A stretch of 53,795 nt of DNA from an uncultured Actinomycetes bacterium. Its GTDB lineage: Bacteria > Actinomycetota > Actinomycetes > Nanopelagicales > Nanopelagicaceae. A program made the position numbers and the translations under genes. This document shows, piece by piece, positions 1-9,435 of this stretch. Location of the stretch: contig CAIPAI010000035.1 of assembly GCA_903863015.1 (NCBI GenBank), positions 1 to 53,795 on the forward strand, in the 5' to 3' direction. Positions within the stretch are counted from its first letter, which is position 1; each line of letters starts with the position of its first letter. The notes under the pieces were generated by a model, which saw only the letters and a program-made list of their open reading frames with translations, was not told the origin of the DNA and made no database searches.

Positions 1-12
1 ATCTCTGGAATC

Positions 13-69
13 GACCCTTGCTTACACAGGGTCACCCTCTACTTTTAAATCAGCCGAGAGGGGTCTCGG
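13..69 (+). terminator. Two short hairpins left of the first gene
   Basis: Arms GACCCT (13-18) and AGGGTC (28-33) form a 6-bp stem with a 9-nt loop, followed by a pyrimidine-rich stretch with TTTT at 43-46. A second perfect hairpin CCGAGA-GGGG-TCTCGG lies at 54-69. The first could end transcription of a gene left of the window. The second sits in the 5' leader of the secreted protein that starts at 91. Confidence 0.35.
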
Positions 70-90
70 TAGTAGGGAATAGGGGCAGAT

Positions 91-642
91 ATGTCATACC
101 GCTTAGCGAGAACAACGCTCGCTGTCGCACTCTCAAGTTCACTCCTCCTCTTGAGTGTTGGCGCCGGTATGTCAGTTGCAGCGTCACCCACCACCCCGGT
201 TAAGCCGTCGATCCAGGGAGGCGGCCCCGGGGGTGGTGGTGACGATGACAATGAGAATGAAGGCAATGAAGGTGCTGAGCACGCTGCAGGTAGTGCTGAA
301 GGCAAGGGTCATAAAGAAGGTGGCAAGAAAAAAGGTACGCATGTTGAAGGTAATGAAGGCACCGGTACTGGTGGCGGCTTAGTCAATAAAGCTGCGCCCA
401 CTCCATCGGCAAGCAGTACTGCAAACTTGAAACAAGGCGCCACTACTCAAGTCGCTCCTAAAGTTGCCGCGAAAGTTGCCCCTAAGGTTGCCGCGAAAGT
501 TGCCCCCAAGGTTGCCGCGAAAGTTGCCCCCAAGGTTGCCGCGAAAGTCGCCCCCAAGGTGATTGCTAAGAAGCCCGTTGCAAAACCGATTGTGAAACCC
601 ACCGCGAAGGCGAGTGCCAAGCCCAAAGTTGCTTCGGCATAA
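91..642 (+). CDS. Secreted Lys/Ala/Pro repeat protein, function unknown
   Basis: A 183-residue protein with no family I recognise. Residues 1-31 form a signal peptide (SYRLAR basic start, hydrophobic core LSSSLLLLSVGAG, AxA-like end VAA). Residues 45-100 are Gly/Asp/Glu/Asn-rich and mostly acidic. From about residue 120 the chain is built of the 8-residue repeat KVAPKVAA, encoded by near-identical 24-nt DNA repeats, and ends in a Lys/Ala/Pro tail. The mature protein is therefore an exported polyampholyte, acidic then strongly basic. The tail resembles histone-H1-like repeats, but the signal peptide argues against a DNA role; binding of anionic wall polymers is a guess. An AGGGG ribosome site at 81-85 supports the start. 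Confidence 0.75.
   Translation: MSYRLARTTLAVALSSSLLLLSVGAGMSVAASPTTPVKPSIQGGGPGGGGDDDNENEGNEGAEHAAGSAEGKGHKEGGKKKGTHVEGNEGTGTGGGLVNKAAPTPSASSTANLKQGATTQVAPKVAAKVAPKVAAKVAPKVAAKVAPKVAAKVAPKVIAKKPVAKPIVKPTAKASAKPKVASA
466..561 (+). repeat. 24-nt tandem repeat encoding KVAPKVAA
   Basis: About four in-frame copies of a 24-nt unit (gttgccgcgaaagttgccc plus cyaag) lie inside the secreted protein gene. Copies differ by one or two third-position changes, so the array looks recently expanded and may vary in copy number between strains. Confidence 0.8.
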
Positions 643-696
643 TTCTGCGTCTAAGTTTTCCTTCGAAATTCTTGGCTCTGGGTGGAAGGTAATTTC

Positions 697-1122
697 ATGG
701 CGTTCGTAGGTACTTATCTTAATTTTCCGTTGAAGAGCGAAGAAGCATTCAACTGGTATCGCTCTATCTTTAATCCAGAAGCACCCATGACCATCATGCG
801 TTTTTCTGACACGCCTATGGCGGGCAACCTTCCGGAGAACGAGCGCAATGGCGTGATGCATGCAACGTTGGAAATTCTCGATGGACATAAACTCTTTGCC
901 ACCGACATGTTGGAATCAATGGGCCACGAAGTAAAAGTAGGGAATAACACCACCCTTAACTTGAACATCGAATCACGAGAAGAGATCGATCGCATCTATG
1001 CGCAACTCTCACAAGGCGCTACCGAAAAAGCAGATCCGCACGAAGAGCCATGGGGCTACTGGGGTGTCTGCTTAGATAAATACGGCGTGCGTTGGATGTT
1101 TAATCAAATCCCAAGCGCGTAG
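697..1122 (+). CDS. VOC-family (PhnB/glyoxalase-like) protein
   Basis: A 141-residue cytoplasmic protein of the vicinal oxygen chelate fold, PhnB/3-demethylubiquinone methyltransferase-like branch. The sign is the start TYLNFPLKSEEAFNWYRSIF, the mid-protein LEILDGHKLFATDM and the end WGYWGVCLDKYGVRWMFN, the usual order of this subfamily. Substrate cannot be told from sequence. I chose the ATG at 697 rather than an in-frame GTG at 682 because GGAAGG (684-689) sits 7 nt before it. It converges on the VIT-type gene with an 8-nt gap. Confidence 0.8.
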   Translation: MAFVGTYLNFPLKSEEAFNWYRSIFNPEAPMTIMRFSDTPMAGNLPENERNGVMHATLEILDGHKLFATDMLESMGHEVKVGNNTTLNLNIESREEIDRIYAQLSQGATEKADPHEEPWGYWGVCLDKYGVRWMFNQIPSA

Positions 1123-1130
1123 ATCAGTCG

Positions 1131-1841
1131 TTAAATCCCAGCCACGTGTGCCAAGTGGCCGATACCTGCCGTGATGGCCATCGCTAACGTGCCACCGAGC
1201 ATTACTCGCATCGTGGGCTTGAAGTAACTCGTACCCGCAGCACGTGCACCAGCAGCTCCTGCAACCGCAAGACCCAGCATGGTGATTGCAATAATTGTGA
1301 TCACGCGCGTACCGGAATCTTTAGGGAAGATACCGAGCAACGGAATGATTCCACCGAGTGTGAACATGGCGGCCGACGCCATAGCAGCTTGCGCGGGGCG
1401 AGCCTTGGTATGTTCGAATTGGCCGAGTTCATCGCGAAGGTGTGCTTCGAGTGCATCCTTCTCGTGCATATGTACAGCAACTTGCATGGCAAGCTCTTTG
1501 GGAAGTCCACGTTCTTCGTAGATCTCGGCAAGCTCTTCTAGCTCACCCTGCGGATCGTTAAGCAGTTGATTGCGTTCGACTGCCGCGTCGGCCTCTTCAA
1601 TATCTGTTTGCGAACTGACGGAAACGTACTCGCCGGCCGCCATAGCCATCGCGCCTGCGGCGATACCTGCAATACCAGCGGTGAGGATTGCCGAATACCC
1701 ACCCTTTGCTGCTGCTACGCCGATCATGAGGCTTGAAGTAGATACCAATCCATCGTTTGCTCCGAGGACAGCGGCACGAAGCCAACCGGCACGGTGGGCG
1801 CGATGTTGCATATTTCCTTCGGTAATTCCAGGCGTAGGCAT
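1131..1841 (-). CDS. VIT1/CCC1-type metal transporter, membrane protein
   Basis: A 236-residue integral membrane protein of the vacuolar iron transporter (VIT1/CCC1) family, likely moving Fe2+ or Mn2+ out of the cytoplasm. The N-terminal motif RAGWLRAAVLGANDGLVS is diagnostic. A cytoplasmic Glu-rich segment at about residues 65-130 (DIEEADAAVERNQLL to HLRDELGQF) fits the metal-binding domain between helices 2 and 3, followed by three more hydrophobic segments. The start at 1841 is set by the hexamer TATCTT ending 6 nt before the ATG, with no Shine-Dalgarno site. A downstream in-frame ATG at 1811 has GAAGGA only 3 nt before it and is less likely. Confidence 0.85.
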   Translation of the reverse strand: MPTPGITEGNMQHRAHRAGWLRAAVLGANDGLVSTSSLMIGVAAAKGGYSAILTAGIAGIAAGAMAMAAGEYVSVSSQTDIEEADAAVERNQLLNDPQGELEELAEIYEERGLPKELAMQVAVHMHEKDALEAHLRDELGQFEHTKARPAQAAMASAAMFTLGGIIPLLGIFPKDSGTRVITIIAITMLGLAVAGAAGARAAGTSYFKPTMRVMLGGTLAMAITAGIGHLAHVAGI

Positions 1842-1847
1842 GCTCTG

Positions 1848-1853
1848 AAGATA
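1848..1853 (-). promoter_or_regulatory. -10 hexamer TATCTT for leaderless VIT-type gene
   Basis: On the minus strand TATCTT is followed by exactly 6 nt and the ATG at 1841. With no ribosome site, this predicts a transcript that begins at or next to the start codon. Confidence 0.5.
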
Positions 1854-1897
1854 TCGGTTCCCTCCGCATTGTGCATGGAAGGTATACCTAACCTCAC

Positions 1898-1903
1898 TAG
1901 AAT
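1898..1903 (+). promoter_or_regulatory. -10 hexamer TAGAAT for leaderless MFS gene
   Basis: TAGAAT is followed by TCTCCG and the GTG start at 1910, a 6-nt spacing. It is one half of a divergent leaderless promoter pair with the hexamer at 1848-1853. No clear -35 element is visible. Confidence 0.5.
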
Positions 1904-1909
1904 TCTCCG

Positions 1910-3124
1910 GTGAGCACCACCAAAGAAACTCTTGCGATGCCGGGCGTACGGCGGTTACTGCTTGCGCGCCTCGTCTCAAATTTGGGTAATGGCATGGCTC
2001 CTATTGCGCTCGCATTTGCGGTCTTGGAATCCAAAGATGGATCTGCTTCAAAGCTCGGCATTCTGTTGAGTGTGCAGGCAGTGGCGATGGTGCTCTTCTT
2101 GCCACTCGGCGGAATATGGGCAGACCGTCATCGGCGCCCCACCATCATCGCCACCACAGATTTCATTCTTGGTTTAGATTTGCTCGTTACGGCTTATCTC
2201 TTTTGGAGTGAGCAGACCGGAATGCCGCTTCTCATTGCCCTCAGTATTTTCGCGGGATTTCTCAATGCCTTTTGGTCGCCGGCATTCCCAGGGTTAGTAC
2301 CGCTAGTTGTTGAAGAAGAACATCTACAACAGATGAATGGATTTGTCTCCATCGCCAGCAATATCGGTTACATCAGTGGAGCGGCCGTTGCGGGCCTCCT
2401 AGTGAGCGCATTTGGCGGAGCTGCTGGCATCGCTGGTGACGCTCTCTCATTCTTGCTCGCCGCCTCTCTTGTGTGGAAGTTGCGCCATCGACATAAAGTT
2501 GCTGAACCTTCCGGCGAAAGCATGTTTCATGAATTGAAATCTGGATGGAAGATATTTCTCTCCTTCCGCTGGGTAGTAGTGGCCGTCGCTGGTTTCTCTG
2601 TTGTCATGATGGTGATGCGGGGTGCTGAAGGTGTGCTCGGACCCGTTCTGATGAAGGAACATTTTGGCGGCGCAAAAGCGTGGGCGTTTGTGGCCACCGT
2701 GGAATCGATCGGCTTTGTGCTCGGGTCGGCAATTAATACGCGTTACAAACCAAAGCACCCGCTCTATGTCTGCACCCTGCTCTCATTTACAGCGGCCTTC
2801 TATGTCTTCGTTCTTCGCCCGTCCACGCCTCTCTTAGTGATTGCGGGAGCAGCACTTCTCTGGGGTATTACTATTGAGAGTTGGTACATCCACTGGATGA
2901 CCGCTCTGCAATTGCACATTCCACGAGAGTCCCTCTCTCGGGTGAGTTCATACGACATGACTTTTTCATTGATCTTCCAACCCATTGGCCTCGCCATCGC
3001 AGGGCCAGCCATTGCAGGGCTGGGGATCGCGCGGACAAGTTTGATCGGCGCCATTGTTGTTACTGTGGCAATTATCGTGATTCTCTTCGAGCCAACGATC
3101 CGAAAACTCAGCAACGCTCGCTAA
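1910..3124 (+). CDS. MFS transporter, EntS-like efflux family
   Basis: A 404-residue major facilitator protein with about 12 hydrophobic segments, most like the MFS_3/EntS exporters of siderophores or drugs. The motif-A-like loop GGIWADRHRRPTIIATTDF sits at residues 64-82, between helices 2 and 3. The conserved helix 4-5 part SPAFPGLVPLVVEEEHLQQMN and a central basic loop (WKLRHRHK) also fit. The GTG start at 1910 is set by a TAGAAT hexamer 6 nt upstream. The gene is divergent from the VIT-type metal transporter across 68 bp, so the two may share metal-linked control; the substrate is unknown. Confidence 0.85.
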   Translation: MSTTKETLAMPGVRRLLLARLVSNLGNGMAPIALAFAVLESKDGSASKLGILLSVQAVAMVLFLPLGGIWADRHRRPTIIATTDFILGLDLLVTAYLFWSEQTGMPLLIALSIFAGFLNAFWSPAFPGLVPLVVEEEHLQQMNGFVSIASNIGYISGAAVAGLLVSAFGGAAGIAGDALSFLLAASLVWKLRHRHKVAEPSGESMFHELKSGWKIFLSFRWVVVAVAGFSVVMMVMRGAEGVLGPVLMKEHFGGAKAWAFVATVESIGFVLGSAINTRYKPKHPLYVCTLLSFTAAFYVFVLRPSTPLLVIAGAALLWGITIESWYIHWMTALQLHIPRESLSRVSSYDMTFSLIFQPIGLAIAGPAIAGLGIARTSLIGAIVVTVAIIVILFEPTIRKLSNAR

Positions 3125-3183
3125 CCGGGCTTTCTGCAGGAGAGCACGGATTCTTGGCGTCCTGAAGGACCGTTCCGATCAGT

Positions 3184-3189
3184 TAGACT
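3184..3189 (+). promoter_or_regulatory. Possible -10 hexamer of tRNA-Lys
   Basis: TAGACT ends 10 nt before the first base of the tRNA, which would put transcription start a few bases upstream of the mature end. No convincing -35 is seen. Confidence 0.35.
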
Positions 3190-3199
3190 AACCGCCTTG

Positions 3200-3272
3200 G
3201 GGCCTTTAGCTCAGTCGGTAGAGCAACGGACTTTTAATCCGTGGGTCGTCGGTTCGAGCCCGACAGGGCCCA
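3200..3272 (+). tRNA. tRNA-Lys (anticodon UUU)
   Basis: A 73-nt cloverleaf. The acceptor stem GGGCCTT pairs with AGGGCCC (one G-T pair), the D arm reads GCTCAGTCGGTAGAGC, and the anticodon loop CTTTTAA gives UUU. The T arm GTCGG-TTCGAGC-CCGAC is perfect. Discriminator base A is at 3272. CCA is not encoded. A T-rich stretch follows directly (3275-3281). Confidence 0.97.
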
Positions 3273-3327
3273 CTTATTTTTTGCTTGGCTGATGAGTTAG
3301 AAGGACAAATCAGGGAATACTTGCCTC

Positions 3328-3873
3328 ATGATCTGGTGGCCTTCTGAAGTTCCAACGCTTTCCTACGGACTCACTACGCTACGTGCGCTTACTTCAGCAG
3401 ATATCCCAGACGTTTATCGTGAACTGCAAGACCCGGTGATACATCAATTCACGACAATCCTCCCTAACTACACCATGGAGGATGCAAAATCATATGTCAC
3501 TAAGAAATCAACTCAATACTTGGCCGAAAAGAACGAACTCGCCTTTGGAATTGTGCACGATGGAATCTTCTCCGGTGTCGTATCTCTGCACGATATTCAC
3601 TTGGCAGATCACTCCGCCGAAGTTGGCTATTGGATAGCCGCCTCGATGCGTCGCAAAGGTATCGGAAGCACTGCCGTACGTCTCATCACCGATTACGCAT
3701 TTACAACTTTGGGATTTCGCAGAATCGAAGCAAAAGTCGATGTGAAGAACGAAGCATCAAATGCGGTATTCCTTAAGGAGGGTTTCCAATTCGAGGCAAT
3801 CATGCGTTCAGCTAAGACTGCATTAGACGGAACTCAAGAGGATATGAATCTTTACAGCTCAATTTTTGGTTAA
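3328..3873 (+). CDS. GNAT acetyltransferase, RimJ/RimL type
   Basis: A 181-residue cytoplasmic N-acetyltransferase. It begins with the RimJ-like order L-R-ALTSADIPDVYRELQDP. The acetyl-CoA site is EVGYWIAASMRRKGIGSTAVRLI (about residues 102-124), with Arg-Arg-Lys-Gly-Ile-Gly as the pyrophosphate loop. The C-terminal RIEAKVDVKNEASNAVFLKEGF block is typical of the family. The acceptor may be a protein N-terminus or a small amine. AATACT lies 6 nt before the ATG and no ribosome site is present. Confidence 0.85.
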   Translation: MIWWPSEVPTLSYGLTTLRALTSADIPDVYRELQDPVIHQFTTILPNYTMEDAKSYVTKKSTQYLAEKNELAFGIVHDGIFSGVVSLHDIHLADHSAEVGYWIAASMRRKGIGSTAVRLITDYAFTTLGFRRIEAKVDVKNEASNAVFLKEGFQFEAIMRSAKTALDGTQEDMNLYSSIFG

Positions 3874-3900
3874 CAAAGATTCACTTCCCGTGTCACCGAT

Positions 3901-3990
3901 GCGACATGCGCATGAAAACTATCTTGGTAGAGAAGCGGACTGTAAATCCCCCGGCTCAGCGTCCGAAGGACGCATGGCGCGATTCTCTAC
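3901..3990 (+). pseudogene. tRNA-Tyr-like structured relic
   Basis: The stretch 3923-3960 resembles a bacterial tRNA-Tyr from the D loop through the variable arm: TTGGTAGAG, then GCGGA-CTGTAAA-TCCCC (GUA anticodon, one stem mismatch), then CCGGCTCAGC. It lacks a TTCGA T loop, so it is not a working tRNA. The region has a perfect hairpin GCGTCC-GAA-GGACGC (3959-3973), a long pair GTAGAGAA (3927-3934)/TTCTCTAC (3983-3990) followed by TTTTTT, and a 9-of-10 pair 3901-3910/3971-3980. The latter two helices interleave. It lies between two convergent genes and may act as a terminator. Its end overlaps the stop codon of the minus-strand gene. Confidence 0.4.
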
Positions 3991-6011
3991 TTTTTTATGG
4001 CGTAGCCCGTGGGGCACTTTGGGTTCGTTCCCGTTATCTTCTTCACGGTCTTGCCCTTGACACATGAGATTGTCTTGGCAGGGCTCTTCGTTGCAGAAGT
4101 GGTCGCGCTGGGAGTCTTCGTCGTGGCTGACGTAGAAGTTGATGCAGAAGTTGATGCAGAAGTCGATGCGGAGGTAGCAGTTGGCTGGCTTAGCTTCACT
4201 CGGATTGTGGGGCTAGAGAATGTGAAGCCCGTTGCCGATAGTCGGAGGAAGCCATCAGAAGCACGGATTGAGGTGGTTGCGACCTTTGACGTGCCATCGA
4301 CTGCTACCACTGAGACGGTCGCGGATACCGGTGCGTCTGTAAATCCGTAGAGACAGCGAGCAAGAGTGTCACTGATTTGTAAGTTGTAAGTTCCTTGGAA
4401 TTCATTTCCATTTGCCAAGTAGTGAGGTGCGGCAACTTTGTAATCAAGACTTTGATTAGTGACGTCGAAAGTTGGCGGGCCAGAGACGTATTGCGTCGCA
4501 TTTGTGGAGACCACACCGCTAAATTCTCCGCCACTCTTGATGTAGCACTCCGTCGATTTATCGAGCGTAGGAGGGGTTGATCCACCTTGTGGTCCGCCCT
4601 GTGGCATACCGGAAGGTCCGCCCTGTGGCATACCGGAAGGTCCGCCCTGTGGCATACCGGAAGGTCCGCCCTGTGGCATACCGGAAGGTCCGCCCTGTGG
4701 CATACCTTGTTGTGGTTGTTGGGTGCTTGTAGTTTGCCCGCCGGTACCAAGTATTGGGCTATTAATTACCGAACTGTCCATGCTCTGGTAAATCCATCGC
4801 GTGGGACTAGCGGCAGCCTTATCTCCAAAACTTGAAATCCAAGTATTGAGCTGATCAATGGAGATCTGGTCGTATTCTTTTGCTCGCGTCTGAATAGACA
4901 TCGCATCTTCAAAGGTAATTCCGCCAGCGAATTCACTGCCAGGTGTGGTGGCTGTGGCTGATTTATTCTTACTTCCGTAAATCAGACCGCCAGAGACACG
5001 CTTTGGATTCTTGGCATTAAAAGCAGCGATCGCAGCGGGAAGATCAGCGCTCTTTGCCCACGCGGAATATGTAGGAACTACAACGGGGTTTCCTCCGAAG
5101 GAGATCGTGGAGACTCTAGCTGTGCCACTTTGATCAAGATTAAATGAAGTACTTGCATTGGAGATACGCCCATGGAACCAACCCATGATGTAAATCGAAG
5201 TCTTGATATTAATTTTAAAAGTAACGTCGAGCGGCATCGCGTAGGCAAGTGCACATGATTTATCGGCAGCGGAAAAAATTACGCAAGCTGAATTAACAAT
5301 GTCGCCGCCTTTTGGCATATCACCAAGCTTCTGACCTGGAAACACGGCGGTTGTTTGATACGCCTTGTCGGCTCCAGCGGGGGCTGGTCCGAGTTTGATT
5401 CCGAAAATCTGCGCATTAAAACTTTTTGAGAGTGATTTATCGGAGCCATTCATAAAGGCGCCATCGTTGTGAACATCGATCAAGTACTGAGTTCCGCCAG
5501 AGTGCGGTGCGCCGGGAATATCAACGATTTCTGCTGCGCCGCCGTTGGGAATTCCCTTTTCCGGATATCCAGTAAAGGGAAGATATTTAGTTCCTGAGAG
5601 CGACTTAACTTTGTTTACTGCTAGTGCTTTACCCGAGGCGTCAACTGCCTCAACACTTGTGATGCAATCAGTCGTTACAGTCGATGAACAAAACCCTAAG
5701 GTTGCCGAATATTGAAAGTACTTTACTTTTGCACACTCAGGATCTGAGACTGCTTTGCACCAGTGATTTGCTAAGACATTGCTGGTACCCACGGTGGTGC
5801 CGTCTGCATCTTGTCCTAAAAGATAAGTGTCTCCGGAGTTTGGAGCGGCTCCAATGCCGTCGGCGAGAAAGCCTAAGTAGGCAGTGGTGAGCAGATCGGC
5901 CGGTTGCGCGGCAATCCATTGCTCGTCGGGAGTCCCATCAGCATATGCCGGGGAGATCATGGCAGAGACCAGAGCGATGATCGAGAGGAGAAGTAACCCG
6001 GTGCGCTTCAT
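3987..6011 (-). CDS. Large secreted protein with MPQGGPSG repeats
   Basis: A 674-residue exported protein of unknown function. Residues 1-24 are a signal peptide (KRTGLLLLSIIALVSAMISPAYA). Residues 25-410 are a Cys-containing globular region without a family I recognise; it includes WCKAVSDPEC and CVIFSAADKSC. Around residues 425-475 sits a low-complexity segment of the repeat MPQGGPSG. A second domain with DKSTECYIKSGGEFSGVVS follows, then an Ala/Ser/Thr stretch (STSASTSAST). The last 29 residues carry CVKGKTVKKITGTNPKCPTG, a two-Cys basic tail that I recall from many exported proteins of freshwater actinobacteria and that may be a surface-retention signal. No strong ribosome site is seen. 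Confidence 0.8.
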   Translation of the reverse strand: MKRTGLLLLSIIALVSAMISPAYADGTPDEQWIAAQPADLLTTAYLGFLADGIGAAPNSGDTYLLGQDADGTTVGTSNVLANHWCKAVSDPECAKVKYFQYSATLGFCSSTVTTDCITSVEAVDASGKALAVNKVKSLSGTKYLPFTGYPEKGIPNGGAAEIVDIPGAPHSGGTQYLIDVHNDGAFMNGSDKSLSKSFNAQIFGIKLGPAPAGADKAYQTTAVFPGQKLGDMPKGGDIVNSACVIFSAADKSCALAYAMPLDVTFKINIKTSIYIMGWFHGRISNASTSFNLDQSGTARVSTISFGGNPVVVPTYSAWAKSADLPAAIAAFNAKNPKRVSGGLIYGSKNKSATATTPGSEFAGGITFEDAMSIQTRAKEYDQISIDQLNTWISSFGDKAAASPTRWIYQSMDSSVINSPILGTGGQTTSTQQPQQGMPQGGPSGMPQGGPSGMPQGGPSGMPQGGPSGMPQGGPQGGSTPPTLDKSTECYIKSGGEFSGVVSTNATQYVSGPPTFDVTNQSLDYKVAAPHYLANGNEFQGTYNLQISDTLARCLYGFTDAPVSATVSVVAVDGTSKVATTSIRASDGFLRLSATGFTFSSPTIRVKLSQPTATSASTSASTSASTSTSATTKTPSATTSATKSPAKTISCVKGKTVKKITGTNPKCPTGYAIKK
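4596..4706 (-). repeat. 24-nt tandem repeat encoding MPQGGPSG
   Basis: About four and a half near-identical copies of a 24-nt unit (tgtggcataccggaaggtcc plus gccc on the plus strand) lie in frame within the large secreted protein. The near-perfect identity suggests recent expansion and possible length variation between strains. Confidence 0.9.
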
Positions 6012-6087
6012 GAGATACCCGTTCTGGTTGGCTCCGTAACTTTTTTACGAGGCGCCAGAAATCATAGCGGGATCGCTACGCCAGGGA

Positions 6088-8023
<1,936 letters not shown>

Positions 8024-8027
<4 letters not shown>

Positions 8028-8806
8028 GCTACATCCCACCAAATTGTTGCTACTTCACGAATGGTGTCAGCAGGTGCCGACTCCAGAATTCCCTGAATTT
8101 CAGCGTCACTCTCCGGGCTAAGGCAGAGGCGTATGCGCGTGAACTCCACCATCTTTTGCATCGCTACTGAACTTCTTGACGCAATAGTGGAGTGCTCTAT
8201 CTCCGCTGCAAACCCGAGTTCTCTTGCGATAGAGAGCGCAAGTTCCGCACTAGGCTCCGTGGGACGATCAAGATTCCAGAAGTGTTTCCACAATCCACTC
8301 GATGAGGTGAGCGGATGGTGTTCTGGAATCTCTATAACCACACGTTTGCGGGCGTGCTCGTTGAGGGCAATAAGAAACGGAGCCAGATCTTGCACGTTGT
8401 AGAGCACGTGATGGCAAACAACGACATCAGCAGCCGGTACTTTCCCTGCAACGTCTGGCCAATCACCGTGGAAAGTCTCAACCGATATCTCTCGGGATTG
8501 CGCCATCTCTTGGTACTTCTCAAGCATTTCGGGTTGATGGTCAACACCGATGACGTGCGCTGCCGTTGGCAGGAGCTGGGCTGTCGCTTTTCCTCCACCA
8601 GATCCGACATCGAGAATCGATCCACCAAGCGGCAACGCTTCTAATGCTTTCTGTGCAGAAGGTGTAATAGTTACAGCTTCAGATTCCTTGACTTCAAAGA
8701 TCTCGACAGGATGAATCCAAGGCGATGTGGGCGCTTGGGACAGAATCTCTTGCGGGATGTCCCATGCAAGAAGTGCTTGGCGCCATTGATCGGTCAAGGT
8801 GCTCAT
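8024..8806 (-). CDS. Class I SAM-dependent methyltransferase in the sulfur operon
   Basis: A 260-residue cytoplasmic methyltransferase. The SAM motif I is SILDVGSGGGKATAQLLP (about residues 64-81), then VIGVDHQPEMLEKYQ (acidic loop end), DVVVCHHVLYNVQDLAPFL (motif IV region) and VVIEIPEHHP. The substrate is unknown. It overlaps both neighbours by ATGA, between a lipoprotein rhodanese and a persulfide reductase, so a thiol or persulfide-related acceptor is possible, but this rests on context only. Confidence 0.85.
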
Positions 8807-9195
8807 GAGGTAACTAAGGCACCGCCGTTAGCTTGCCAAGCACCGATACCACCGTCGAGATTAAAGAGGCTAGTAAATCCCGTGTCGTTCATCTTGGTTG
8901 TGGCGATAGCTGAGCGGCGACCAGAGTGGCAGTACACCGCGTAAGTTACAGATTTATCGAGTGTGGCGACCTTGCTATCGAAAGATGCATCTTCAACATC
9001 AATGTTGATCGCGTTGGCAAGGTGACCCTGTGAAAACTCACCGGGGGTGCGCACATCGATAACTTGTACGCCGCTCTTTGCGATGGTCTTTGCAAAGTCG
9101 GATGCTCCTTGGGTGGTGACGCCACCTGAAGAACAAGCGGTGACGAGCGCGAGTAGTCCAGCGCCGACCAAGGTTTTCTTAACGAGTAATTTCAT
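8803..9195 (-). CDS. Lipoprotein rhodanese (extracytoplasmic sulfurtransferase)
   Basis: A 130-residue single-domain rhodanese with a lipoprotein signal: MKLLVKK, a hydrophobic core and the lipobox LVTAC with Cys21. The domain has VIDVRTPGEFSQGHLANAIN and the active loop CHSGRRS, with the sulfur-carrying Cys near residue 97. It should act on the outer face of the membrane, taking sulfane sulfur from thiosulfate, polysulfide or persulfides. The ATG at 9195 overlaps the stop of the small Cys-rich gene (ATGA), and its own stop overlaps the methyltransferase start. Confidence 0.9.
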   Translation of the reverse strand: MKLLVKKTLVGAGLLALVTACSSGGVTTQGASDFAKTIAKSGVQVIDVRTPGEFSQGHLANAINIDVEDASFDSKVATLDKSVTYAVYCHSGRRSAIATTKMNDTGFTSLFNLDGGIGAWQANGGALVTS

Positions 9196-9368
9196 CGACC
9201 GAAGATCTTGGAGAACATGCCACCGGACTTCTCTTTCGGAGCAGGTGGGTTGTTGGCGCAATCGCACTGTTGGCTCTTGGGGATGCCAGCCATCACTTGC
9301 TTCACATGTTGACCGCAGCCGGACCAGGTGGTCTTCTTGCAGCGGCGGCAGGTAACTGGGCTACACAT
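9192..9368 (-). CDS. Small Cys-rich zinc-ribbon-like protein, first gene of sulfur operon
   Basis: A 58-residue protein beginning MCSPVTCRRCKKTTWSGCGQ and continuing HVKQVMAGIPKSQQCDC. I recall this as a widespread, uncharacterised small bacterial protein. Six Cys and one His in its first 38 residues look like a metal site, probably zinc. The C-terminus PPAPKEKSGGMFSKIFGR is short and basic. AGGA lies 5 nt before the ATG at 9368. It is the first gene of the operon behind the CsoR-family palindrome, so a role in metal or sulfane-sulfur handling is plausible but not shown. Confidence 0.8.
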   Translation of the reverse strand: MCSPVTCRRCKKTTWSGCGQHVKQVMAGIPKSQQCDCANNPPAPKEKSGGMFSKIFGR

Positions 9369-9400
9369 AAGGATCCTTTCCAATCTTTCTGATGAGGATC

Positions 9401-9430
9401 AGCATACCCCTGGGGGTATAAGAAAAGCAA
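9401..9430 (-). promoter_or_regulatory. Promoter with CsoR/CstR-type operator
   Basis: The plus strand at 9404-9419 reads ATACCCC-TG-GGGGTAT, two perfect 7-bp arms, the form known for CsoR/CstR operators. On the minus strand a -35 TTGCTT (9430-9425) and -10 TATGCT (9406-9401), 18 nt apart, bracket it, so bound repressor would block RNA polymerase. Transcription would start near 9394 and leave a short leader with the ribosome site of the gene at 9368. Confidence 0.8.
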
Positions 9431-9435
9431 GTGGA

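Noticed and set aside
379-888. Minus-strand open frame with GNFRGNLGG repeats
   Set aside because: It is the reverse reading of the KVAPKVAA repeat DNA and crosses two clear plus-strand genes.
3923-3960. A functional tRNA-Tyr
   Set aside because: No T arm with TTCGA, no matching 7-bp acceptor stem in place and a mismatch in the anticodon stem.
4596-4706. Regular 24-nt repeats as a CRISPR array
   Set aside because: Units abut without spacers, stay in frame and encode MPQGGPSG within a secreted protein; no cas gene is near.
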